Source: SZUA-35 sp037969565
Lineage (GTDB): Bacteria; Actinomycetota; Acidimicrobiia; Acidimicrobiales; SZUA-35
Reading direction: 5' to 3'
Length of the DNA: 26,611 nucleotides
NCBI GenBank assembly: GCA_037969565.1
Contig: JBBKXQ010000117.1
Location: forward strand, 1-26,611
Shown: positions 16,408 through 23,472 of the stretch, in pieces
How the letters are laid out: every line of letters starts with the position of its first letter
Position numbering within the stretch: position 1 is the first letter of the stretch
Program-made: the position numbers and the translations under genes
Notes under the pieces: generated by a model
The model's database searches: none
What the model saw: the letters and a program-made list of their open reading frames with translations, nothing else
What the model was told of the DNA's origin: nothing

Positions 16408-17547
16408 TCAGACCACGCCGGTGCGGCGCGGTCCCATGGCGAAGAAGTCGAGGCCGAGCCGAGCCAGATCCTCGGGCAGGGGCTCGTCACGAACCACGCT
16501 GGCCACAACCCGGCCGCTCGCATGGGAGGTCGTGATCCCCGTTCCGCCCTGGCCCACCATCCAACAAAAAGCAGGAAGCTGATCGTCCCAGCCGAGCACG
16601 GGCTGCCGGTCGGGAAGGAACGATCGGAGACCAGCCCAACTCGTGTTGACATGGCGAATGTCGAGGGTGGTTGCCGAGTTGATCCGATCGATCGCACGGG
16701 CGATGTCGAGCTCTTCGGCTCTTGCATCACATGGTTCCGACGGAACCTCATCGGCCGGTGAACACATGAGCTGCGAACCCGCTTCGTGTTTGAAATAGCA
16801 GGGACCGTCATCGGTCTCGATGTGCACGAACGGCCAGGCCGTCGCATCCAGATCGGTCTTCACCGTGAAGGCCGTCCGTCTCATGGGCGCCAGACCCAAA
16901 GGTTGGGCGCCGGCCAAGATGCCGACCTCGTCCCCCCACGCCCCGGCTGCGTTGACGATCGTGTCACACGCCCACTTGCCCTGATCGGTCTGAACTTCCC
17001 ATCGCTCGCCCACCCGCTCGATTCGATTCACATCCTGGTATCGCTCGATCAACGCTCCATTCGCTCGTGCTCCACGCACATACGCCTGGTGAAGACCCAT
17101 CACATCCATGATCGATGCTCCGGGCTCGTAGGTGGCGATCGCCGCCACCTCGGGCCGGATGGCGGGACACAGGCGCAGGATCTCACGTGGCCCCAACTGT
17201 TCGATGGTCGAGTCGAGGGCTTGCCCTTGGAGGGCTTGGGTTTCGAACTCGGCCCGAAAGGCCTCGGTGCCGATCGACATCAGCCCCCGGGGCTCCATGA
17301 TGGCGCCATCGACGAGATGGGCCGGCGGATCGTCGTAGAACGGCCGGGATCCCACCGTGAGGCGTTGAGCGATCGGGCCGCCGTAGTTGACGATGAAAAC
17401 CGCGGCCGACCGACCGGTGGTGTGGTGAGCCAGTTGCGCCTCCCGCTCGAGGAGGATGACCCGGTGATCAGTCGACAGTTGGAAGGCAGCCGAAACGCCT
17501 GCGATCCCACCGCCGATCACGATCACATCGGCGGAGGTGTCAGACAT
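16408..17547 (-). CDS. FAD-dependent amino-acid oxidoreductase (DAO family, D-arginine dehydrogenase-like)
   Basis: A 379-residue DAO-family flavoprotein read from the ATG at 17547. The dinucleotide-binding motif VIVIGGGIAGVSAAF is at the N-terminus and is followed by LLEREAQLAHHTTGRSAAVF, which closely resembles D-arginine dehydrogenase (DauA), where HSTGRSAA contacts the flavin. IVNAAGAWGDEV is the second FAD-contact segment, and GQGGTGITTSHASGR near the C-terminus corresponds to the GQGGYGI..S loop of DauA-like enzymes. It lies 32 bases downstream of tryptophan dioxygenase and probably shares its transcript. Oxidation of a D-amino acid, perhaps a tryptophan- or kynurenine-related one, would fit the context but is inference. 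Confidence 0.88.
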   Translation of the reverse strand: MSDTSADVIVIGGGIAGVSAAFQLSTDHRVILLEREAQLAHHTTGRSAAVFIVNYGGPIAQRLTVGSRPFYDDPPAHLVDGAIMEPRGLMSIGTEAFRAEFETQALQGQALDSTIEQLGPREILRLCPAIRPEVAAIATYEPGASIMDVMGLHQAYVRGARANGALIERYQDVNRIERVGERWEVQTDQGKWACDTIVNAAGAWGDEVGILAGAQPLGLAPMRRTAFTVKTDLDATAWPFVHIETDDGPCYFKHEAGSQLMCSPADEVPSEPCDARAEELDIARAIDRINSATTLDIRHVNTSWAGLRSFLPDRQPVLGWDDQLPAFCWMVGQGGTGITTSHASGRVVASVVRDEPLPEDLARLGLDFFAMGPRRTGVV

Positions 17548-17579
17548 GTCCGAAGTCTGCCACGACGTTCGCGCTCGGG

Positions 17580-18362
17580 TCAGAACGCGGTGCGAATGGC
17601 CCACAGGTCAGGAAAGGCCGGCCGGAAGAGGGTGGACCGCAGATACTCCGCTCCGGATGACCCGCCCGTACCCATCTTCGTACCGATCGTTCGCTGCACC
17701 ATCATGACGTGGCGATAGCGCCACTCCTGCAGTCCTTCATCGAAATCAGTGAGTGCCTCGCACAAACCGGCCAGCTGCGGATCGTTGCGATAGATGTCGA
17801 CGAGTACGGCCTGGACGTGTGGGTTTTCTGCGTCGGGAGCCGTCGGGTCGCGTTCGAGCACCGGTCGGGGAATCGATTTCCCGGCACGGGCCAGCAGTCG
17901 GAGAAAACCGTCCCAGATCGTTGGTTCGGTGAAACGGCGTTCGAGGCTCGTGTATTCACGGTCATTCTCGGCGAAGCGCACGAGATGGGCCTCGTCCTTC
18001 ATTCCGAGCAGGAACTCGATCTCGCGAAACTGCGCCGATTGGAAGCCGCTGCCGGTGGCCAAGAAGTCGCGGAACGACTCGAACTCGAGGGGAGTCATCG
18101 TTTCGAGAATGTCGAGCTGTGTCACGAGAGTCTTGAAGATCTTGAGTACGCGCTTGAGGGTGTGGCCGGCTCGAGGTACGTCGTCGGAATCGAGATGCCC
18201 GATGAACCGGTCGAGTTCGTGCAGCGTCTGTTTGAACCACAGCTCGTACGTCTGATGGATGATGATGAAGAGCAATTCGTCGTGTTCGGGTCCGTCGGAC
18301 TGCTGGCGTTGTTGATCGAGGAGTTCGTCGAGCCGCAGATAGCGGCCGTAGGTGAGGTCCAT
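17580..18362 (-). CDS. kynA: Tryptophan 2,3-dioxygenase
   Basis: A 260-residue heme dioxygenase that opens the indole ring of L-tryptophan to give N-formylkynurenine. MDLTYGRYLRLDELL opens the protein. The substrate-site His36 lies in IIHQTYELWFKQ, and SFRDFLATGSGFQSAQFRE carries the Arg that binds the substrate carboxylate. The proximal heme ligand is His218 in WRYRHVMMVQRTIG, followed by GTGGSSG, which closes over the substrate. All conserved elements are present and the length is normal for the compact bacterial form. The ATG at 18362 is five bases past the kynureninase stop, so the two are tightly coupled; the frame is open farther upstream but only as a shadow of kynureninase. Confidence 0.97.
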   Translation of the reverse strand: MDLTYGRYLRLDELLDQQRQQSDGPEHDELLFIIIHQTYELWFKQTLHELDRFIGHLDSDDVPRAGHTLKRVLKIFKTLVTQLDILETMTPLEFESFRDFLATGSGFQSAQFREIEFLLGMKDEAHLVRFAENDREYTSLERRFTEPTIWDGFLRLLARAGKSIPRPVLERDPTAPDAENPHVQAVLVDIYRNDPQLAGLCEALTDFDEGLQEWRYRHVMMVQRTIGTKMGTGGSSGAEYLRSTLFRPAFPDLWAIRTAF

Positions 18363-18367
18363 GCGAC

Positions 18368-19666
18368 TCAAACCGGCTCGCCGAGTATCGAATCGAAGAT
18401 CTCGCTGAATCGATGGATGTCGGTGAACGAGTTGTAGAGGGGCACCGGGGCCACCCGTATCACGTTCGGGAAGCGCCAATCGCAGGCGACGTTCGCCGCC
18501 TCCAACTGATCGAAGACGTCCTTTCCTTTCTTTCCCGGCACGGTGACTTCGAGCGCGAACTGACAACCTCGTTCCTCCATCGGCCGAGGGGTCAGGTTGC
18601 GCACGCGGTCAACGAACAACTCGTCGAGCAGGTAGTCGAAGTAACGCACCTGGAGCTCGCTCTTGGTCCGCATTGCGGAAAGACCGCCGGCGAGATCGAT
18701 GATGTCGAGCGACCCCTTGAGCGCGGCGAACAGCAGCACCGGTCCGCAGCTGAGAGACCACGATTCGGCTGTCGGAATCGGATCGAACTCGTTCGCCATC
18801 TGGAAACGAGTGGACTTGTTGGTACCCCACCAGCCCGTGAACTTCGGCAGCGACTCGTTCAGAAGATGTCGTTCGTGGACGAACGCCCCGGCTGCCCCAC
18901 CGGGACCGCTGTTGAGATACTTGTAGGTGCACCACGCGGCGAAATCCACGTCCCACTCGTGGAGGTCGAGGATGACGTTTCCGACAGCATGAGCCAGATC
19001 GAATCCGACCCGGGCGCCGACGGCGTGGCCCGCGTCGGTGACCGCTTTCATGTCGAGCCGTTGACCGGTGTAGTACTGAACCCCGGGGAGCAGAACGAGC
19101 GCCAGTTCGGCGCCATGTTGGGCGATGGCGCCCAGAATGTCTTCGTTCCTGAGCGTCTCTTCCCCGTCGCGCGGCGACACGAAAACCATCGACTCGGTCG
19201 GATCGAAACCTCGCTGACGAATCTGGCTCTCGACGACGAAATGGTCGGACGGAAAGGCGTGGGTCTCGATGAGGATCTTGTGCCTCGTCGGCGTTGGGTC
19301 ATAGAAGCTCACGAGCAGCAGGTGGAGGTTGACCGTGAGCGCATTCATGATCACGACTTCGTTGGACTGGGCCCCAACCAGGGCGGCCATCTGGTCGACC
19401 ATCGTGTCTTGGTAGGTGGTCCACGCAAGGTCGGATTCGAAGTGGCCCCGCACACCGACCGAGGCCCATCGATCGAGCTCGTTGTTGACGTATTGTTGCG
19501 AGCGTCGAGCCGGAGCCCCGAGTGAATTGCCGACGAGGTAGATCGATTCCTCGCCGGCATCGTTCGTGGGGATCAGGAACTCACCACGAATGGACGCGAG
19601 GGGATCCGCAGCGTCGAGCTCGGCGGCGAATGCGGCGTCGGTGCGGAAGTTGACTGGAGCGACCAT
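18368..19666 (-). CDS. kynU: Kynureninase
   Basis: A 432-residue PLP enzyme cleaving kynurenine (or 3-hydroxykynurenine) to anthranilate (or its 3-hydroxy form) and alanine. YLVGNSLGAPAR near the start, the central GFDLAHAVGNVILDLHEWDVDFAAWCTYKYLNSGPGG segment (the PLP lysine is in TYKY, near residue 248) and FTGWWGTNKSTRFQM are hallmark kynureninase motifs. The C-terminal RFPNVIRVAPVPLYNSFTDIHRF contains conserved PLP/substrate-contact residues. It heads the tryptophan-degradation run; AGGGG lies about 13 bases upstream of the ATG, and a perfect hairpin at 19693-19738 stands just before that. Confidence 0.97.
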   Translation of the reverse strand: MVAPVNFRTDAAFAAELDAADPLASIRGEFLIPTNDAGEESIYLVGNSLGAPARRSQQYVNNELDRWASVGVRGHFESDLAWTTYQDTMVDQMAALVGAQSNEVVIMNALTVNLHLLLVSFYDPTPTRHKILIETHAFPSDHFVVESQIRQRGFDPTESMVFVSPRDGEETLRNEDILGAIAQHGAELALVLLPGVQYYTGQRLDMKAVTDAGHAVGARVGFDLAHAVGNVILDLHEWDVDFAAWCTYKYLNSGPGGAAGAFVHERHLLNESLPKFTGWWGTNKSTRFQMANEFDPIPTAESWSLSCGPVLLFAALKGSLDIIDLAGGLSAMRTKSELQVRYFDYLLDELFVDRVRNLTPRPMEERGCQFALEVTVPGKKGKDVFDQLEAANVACDWRFPNVIRVAPVPLYNSFTDIHRFSEIFDSILGEPV

Positions 19667-19692
19667 CGTCGAATTATGGCCCCTGTTGGTCG

Positions 19693-19738
19693 TTCTGGAG
19701 TCTTCTACCGTCAGAATCGACGGTAGAAGACTCCAGAA
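19693..19738. terminator. Perfect 20-bp inverted repeat between redoxin and kynU (terminator or regulatory hairpin)
   Basis: The arms at 19693-19712 and 19719-19738 are fully complementary over 20 bp (TTCTGGAGTC... / ...GACTCCAGAA) with a 6-base loop. The element follows the redoxin stop by 26 bases and precedes the kynU start by 26 bases on the same strand. It lacks a T-tract and is about 50% G+C in the arms, lower than its surroundings. Confidence 0.8.
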
Positions 19739-19764
19739 GTGCCGGTGGGGGGGCTGAGTGCGGG

Positions 19765-20316
19765 CTAGGAGTCGACGAGCGCTTGCATCCGAATGTTGAG
19801 TTCTTCTTCATTCAGGGAACCGGTCGGGTCCGACACGGTGCCGTCGTCGTTGATGAAGATGAATGCGGGTTGGCTGCGAACGTCGAAGCCGGACCAGATC
19901 TCACCGGATTCATCCACGATGTGAGGGAATCCTCCGACCATCTGGAAATCGATGAACTCTTGGATCGGACCGAGTCCATCTCGACCGGCCACGCCGATCA
20001 CGTTGATGTCATCGGCAAATGCTGCTTGTGCTCTGGCGACCGAACCGGCCTCCCGTTTACACGTCGGTCACCACGGCGCCCAGAACCACAGCATCACGTC
20101 TTCGCCCGCGTATTCGGCGAGGTTCACCGTGCCCCCATCGGCTGTTGCCGCTTCGAGATCGAGCGCACCGCTCGACTCGGGAGCGGGAGCCGAGGCGGCC
20201 GGGGCCGTCGTGCCGGAGGCCGCAGCGGTAGGAGCGGTGTCGGATCCACAGGAAGCAGCGACGAGAGCAAGCGCAAGGCCGGCGGCCACCATGCGGGCAA
20301 ATCGAGTGCGGGTCAC
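19765..20316 (-). CDS. Secreted thioredoxin-fold (DsbE/MPT53-like) redoxin with in-frame TGA, probable selenoprotein
   Basis: Read through one TGA, this is a 183-residue redoxin. GTG 20316 begins a basic n-region and hydrophobic stretch ending in LVAASC (Cys23), a lipoprotein-type or secretory signal with an imperfect lipobox; ATG 20292 is an alternative start. An Ala/Thr/Pro/Ser-rich linker follows. The thioredoxin domain carries MLWFWAPW then TGA (codon 83, bases 20068-20070) then PTC (Cys86) KREA. The TGA replaces the first Cys of WAPWCxxC, giving UxxC. Downstream the frame is intact for 100 codons, including NVIGVAGRDG, GGFPHIVDESGEIWSGFDV and the cis-Pro150 segment QPAFIFI, then stops at TAG 19765. 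The layout closely resembles mycobacterial MPT53/DsbE, an extracytoplasmic thiol-disulfide oxidoreductase. A nonsense mutation is the alternative. Selenocysteine machinery is not in the window. Confidence 0.85.
20037..20070 (-). promoter_or_regulatory. Putative bacterial SECIS stem-loop after the TGA
   Basis: In the mRNA, bases of the UGA itself and the following CCGA pair with UCGGUC about 25 bases later (GACCGA/UCGGUC, six pairs). Inside this, CGG/CCG closes a GAGG apical loop whose first base is G. A hairpin directly 3' of the UGA with G in the apical loop is what SelB recognises in bacterial selenoprotein mRNAs. The UGA-to-loop spacing, about 15 bases, is at the short end, and the internal loop is asymmetric. 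Confidence 0.55.
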
Positions 20317-20443
20317 GGCATGAGACCATAGACAAGACGCAAGACAGATCGGGGTCGATGAAGCGAGGTTCACCGCCCGTTCACAACTGCGTTCAGCGTG
20401 GGGGAGGTAGTGAGCCGTGACGAGAACGTGATATCCCTTCACC

Positions 20444-21577
20444 ATGTCGACGCCCTCACCGTCCGTCTCGATCACCGGCACCGGACTCTTCACGCCAACT
20501 GAATCCATCAGCAACGCCGAGCTGGCGGCATCGTTGTCGATCGCGGTGAACACGTGGAACGACGACAACCGGGCGGCGATCGAAGCGGGCGAACTCACCG
20601 CCCGCGATCTGCCCGACGAAGAATTCATCTTCAAGGCTTCGGGAATCCGATCTCGCCATGTGATGGAGAAGTCAGGGGTTCTCGATCCCACCCGGCTCCG
20701 CCCCCGGTTGGAGACCAGAAATGAGGATCAAATCAGCCTCCAGGCCGAGATCTCGGTGGCTGCGATCGAAGAGGCCTTGGCCCAGGCAGGCCGAACCGGA
20801 GCCGACGTGGATGCGGTGATTCTCGGCTGCTCGAACATCCAACGGGCGTATCCGGCGGTCGCCGTCGAGGTCCAAGCCGCCATCGGTGCCCAGGGCTGGG
20901 CCTACGACATGAACGTTGCCTGCTCTTCGGCCACCTTTGCCATTCAGGCCGCCGTCGACTCGTTGAAGAACGGCTCCGCCTCATGTGTGGTGGTGGTCAA
21001 TCCGGAGATCACCTCGGCCCACAACAACTTCGAGCTGCGCGATTTTCACTTCATCTTCGGCGACGCGTGCACGGCGCTCGTTCTGGAACGAAGCGAAGAC
21101 GCCATCAGCGACGAGCGATGGGAAGTGTTGGGAACGAAACTCCTCACTCAGTTCTCGAACAACATTCGCAACGACGGCGGATTCATGAACCTGGCCGAAA
21201 CAGACGAGCGTCATCCCCACGAGACGATCTTCCGCCAGAACGGCAACCGGGTCTTCAAGGAGGTGTGTCCGCTCGTTGCCAAACACATCAAGGACCACCT
21301 GGGCGAACACGATCTGCCCACCACCGAGGTTCGGCGATTCTGGCTTCACCAGGCCAACTTGAAGATGAATCAACTCATTGCGAAGGGTGTGCTCGGCCGA
21401 GTGCCCGACGAAGACGAGGCTCCGGTCGTTCTCGACGAGTACGCCAACACGAGCTCGGCCGGATCGATCATTGCGTTCCACAAGCATCGCCAGGATCTCG
21501 GCTCGGGCGACCTGGGAGTGATCTGCTCGTTCGGAGCCGGTTATTCCGTCGGCAGCGTGCTCGTCCGGCGGATCTGA
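20444..21577 (+). CDS. 3-oxoacyl-ACP synthase III family protein (PA3286-like KAS III)
   Basis: A 377-residue thiolase-fold condensing enzyme. The catalytic triad is Cys160 (NVACSSATF), His302 (LHQANLKMN) and Asn335 (ANTSSAGS). The protein is longer than standard FabH and shares the distinctive N-terminal insert (AIEAGELTARDLPDEEFIFKASGI) and segments FHFIFGDA, LLTQFSNNIRN and SFGAGYSVGS with the Pseudomonas aeruginosa PA3286 type, which primes fatty-acid synthesis with medium-chain acyl-CoA taken from beta-oxidation. A similar acyl-CoA-primed role is plausible here. It is divergent from the redoxin gene across 127 bases and is followed by a 196-base gap before the GMC gene. Confidence 0.9.
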   Translation: MSTPSPSVSITGTGLFTPTESISNAELAASLSIAVNTWNDDNRAAIEAGELTARDLPDEEFIFKASGIRSRHVMEKSGVLDPTRLRPRLETRNEDQISLQAEISVAAIEEALAQAGRTGADVDAVILGCSNIQRAYPAVAVEVQAAIGAQGWAYDMNVACSSATFAIQAAVDSLKNGSASCVVVVNPEITSAHNNFELRDFHFIFGDACTALVLERSEDAISDERWEVLGTKLLTQFSNNIRNDGGFMNLAETDERHPHETIFRQNGNRVFKEVCPLVAKHIKDHLGEHDLPTTEVRRFWLHQANLKMNQLIAKGVLGRVPDEDEAPVVLDEYANTSSAGSIIAFHKHRQDLGSGDLGVICSFGAGYSVGSVLVRRI

Positions 21578-21702
21578 ACGGAGCGAGTTTCGAACCGCGG
21601 CGGTTGCTCAGACGAGGACCGACGCTCGGTCGTCGGAATCTGTCGGGTCACGACGAGATGGTAAACGGCGGAAAGCTCGCTCTCGCTCCACGGCTACGCT
21701 GC

Positions 21703-21720
21703 CGCTCGTCGCGACGAGCG
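21703..21720. promoter_or_regulatory. Perfect 18-bp palindrome upstream of GMC gene
   Basis: CGCTCGTCG/CGACGAGCG is an uninterrupted palindrome 53 bases before the GMC start, in the 196-base gap that otherwise shows no gene. It could be an operator for the downstream operon; high G+C makes chance occurrence less improbable. Confidence 0.45.
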
Positions 21721-21773
21721 CGACCGAGGCGAATCAGACACGACGACGAACCCACAACGGACACAGGAAAACC

Positions 21774-23417
21774 ATGAGCGACTACGACTTCATCATCATC
21801 GGCGGTGGGTCCGCTGGATGTGCACTCGCCAATCGACTCAGTGAGGACCCGTCCAACCAGGTCTTGGTGCTCGAAGCCGGACGCACCGACTTCAAGTGGG
21901 ATGTGTTCATTCACATGCCTGCTGCGTTGACCTATCCGATCGGTAGCCGTTTCTACGATTGGAAATACGAGAGCGAACCCGAGCCATTCATGGATGGACG
22001 TCGGGTGTATCACGCTCGGGGCAAAGTGCTCGGTGGCTCCAGCAGCATCAACGGCATGATCTTCCAGCGGGGTAATCCGATGGATTACGACAAGTGGGCG
22101 ATGGAGCCCGGCATGGAACAATGGAGTTACGAGCACTGTCTGCCGTACTTCAAACGTATGGAGAACTGCCTCAGTGGTGGCGATGAGTGGCGGGGAGACA
22201 ACGGACCGCTCATGCTCGAGCGAGGGCCCGCCCTCAATCCGCTCTTTCAAGCCTGGCTCGAAGCCGGCCCCCAGGCGGGCTACCGGCGATCAGACGACGT
22301 GAACGGATTTCGTCAAGAGGGCTTCGCTGCCTTCGACAAGAACGTGGTGCGGGGTCGACGGCTGAGCGCAGCGAGGGCCTACCTCCATCCCGTCATGGAT
22401 CGGCCGAACCTCACGGTGCTCACGCGGGCCACCGTGAACAAGCTGCTCTTCGACGGGAATCGCTGCACCGGTGTGGAGTACCGGCGCAATGGCCGCACCC
22501 ACAACGCCATGGGTGCCGAGATCATCTCCTGTGGTGGCGCCTTCAATTCACCGCAGTTGCTGCAGCTCAGTGGTATCGGCGATCCTGAACATCTCCGCTC
22601 CCTCGGCATCGACACGGTGTCCGCCCTGCCCGGGGTCGGCGAGAACCTCCAGGATCACCTGGAGGTCTACATCCAGTACGCCTGCAAGCTCCCGGTCTCG
22701 ATGCAGCCCTACAACGCGAAATGGCGCATGCCGTTCATCGGTCTGCAGTGGCTGGCCAGACGAGGACCGGCCGCCACCAACCATTTCGAGGCCGGGGCGT
22801 TCGTTCGCAGCAATGAGAACGAGCCCTACCCGAACCTCATGTTCCATTTCCTCCCGATCGCCATTCGCTACGACGGTTCATCGCCCACCGGTGGTCACGG
22901 CTATCAGGTTCACGTTGGTCCGATGTTCTCCGACGCTCGCGGAAGCGTGAAGATCACCTCCACCAACCCTCGCGAACACCCGGCGATCACGTTCAACTAC
23001 CTCTCCACCGAGCAGGATCGTCGGGAATGGATCGAGGCGGTGCGGGTCACCCGCAAGATCCTCAGCCAGGAAGCGTTCGCCCCGTACAACGACGGCGAGA
23101 TCTCCCCAGGCCCTGGCGTCGAGACCGACGAAGAGATCATGGCCTGGGTGGCCAAAGATGCCGAGACTGCACTCCATCCTTCCTGCACCGCGAAGATGGG
23201 CACCGACGAGATGGCGGTGACCGACCCGTCGTCGCTGCGGGTACACGGCGTGGAAGGTCTTCGCGTGGTCGACGCCTCGGTGATGCCGGTCGTGAGCAAC
23301 GGCAACATCTACGCCCCGACGATGATGATCGCCGAAAAAGCGGCCGACCTCATCCTCGGGAACGAGCCGCTGGCTCCGTTGAACGTCGACATCTACCGCG
23401 AGCAAACGCTCGGATGA
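21774..23417 (+). CDS. GMC-family oxidoreductase, choline dehydrogenase-like
   Basis: A 547-residue FAD-dependent alcohol dehydrogenase/oxidase. The N-terminal FAD motif is IIGGGSAG, followed by GMC signature 1 in RGKVLGGSSSINGMIFQRG and signature 2 in GGAFNSPQLLQLSGIG. The catalytic pair is His near residue 466 (ALHPSCTAKMG) and Asn near 509 (VSNGNIYAP). Overall pattern is close to BetA, which oxidises choline to betaine aldehyde, but many GMC alcohol dehydrogenases look alike and no betaine-aldehyde dehydrogenase lies beside it, so betA is not assigned. AGGA lies six bases before the ATG. The molybdenum hydroxylase gene follows after 55 bases on the same strand, suggesting joint function. 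Confidence 0.9.
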   Translation: MSDYDFIIIGGGSAGCALANRLSEDPSNQVLVLEAGRTDFKWDVFIHMPAALTYPIGSRFYDWKYESEPEPFMDGRRVYHARGKVLGGSSSINGMIFQRGNPMDYDKWAMEPGMEQWSYEHCLPYFKRMENCLSGGDEWRGDNGPLMLERGPALNPLFQAWLEAGPQAGYRRSDDVNGFRQEGFAAFDKNVVRGRRLSAARAYLHPVMDRPNLTVLTRATVNKLLFDGNRCTGVEYRRNGRTHNAMGAEIISCGGAFNSPQLLQLSGIGDPEHLRSLGIDTVSALPGVGENLQDHLEVYIQYACKLPVSMQPYNAKWRMPFIGLQWLARRGPAATNHFEAGAFVRSNENEPYPNLMFHFLPIAIRYDGSSPTGGHGYQVHVGPMFSDARGSVKITSTNPREHPAITFNYLSTEQDRREWIEAVRVTRKILSQEAFAPYNDGEISPGPGVETDEEIMAWVAKDAETALHPSCTAKMGTDEMAVTDPSSLRVHGVEGLRVVDASVMPVVSNGNIYAPTMMIAEKAADLILGNEPLAPLNVDIYREQTLG

Positions 23418-23472
23418 GTTCTTCGTGCGATGATCCATACCTGCACCCCCGAACCCTGGAAGTTGTTCCGGC

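Noticed and set aside
19765..20001. 78-codon frame as an independent small protein
   Set aside because: It is the C-terminal part of the redoxin, missing the thioredoxin active site, and the frame is continuous upstream to the TGA at 20068.
20068..20691. 207-codon - strand frame ending at the TGA of the redoxin, starting inside the KAS III gene
   Set aside because: Its N-terminal half is antisense to the KAS III gene. The real gene starts at the signal peptide (GTG 20316 or ATG 20292), and its stop is best read as selenocysteine.
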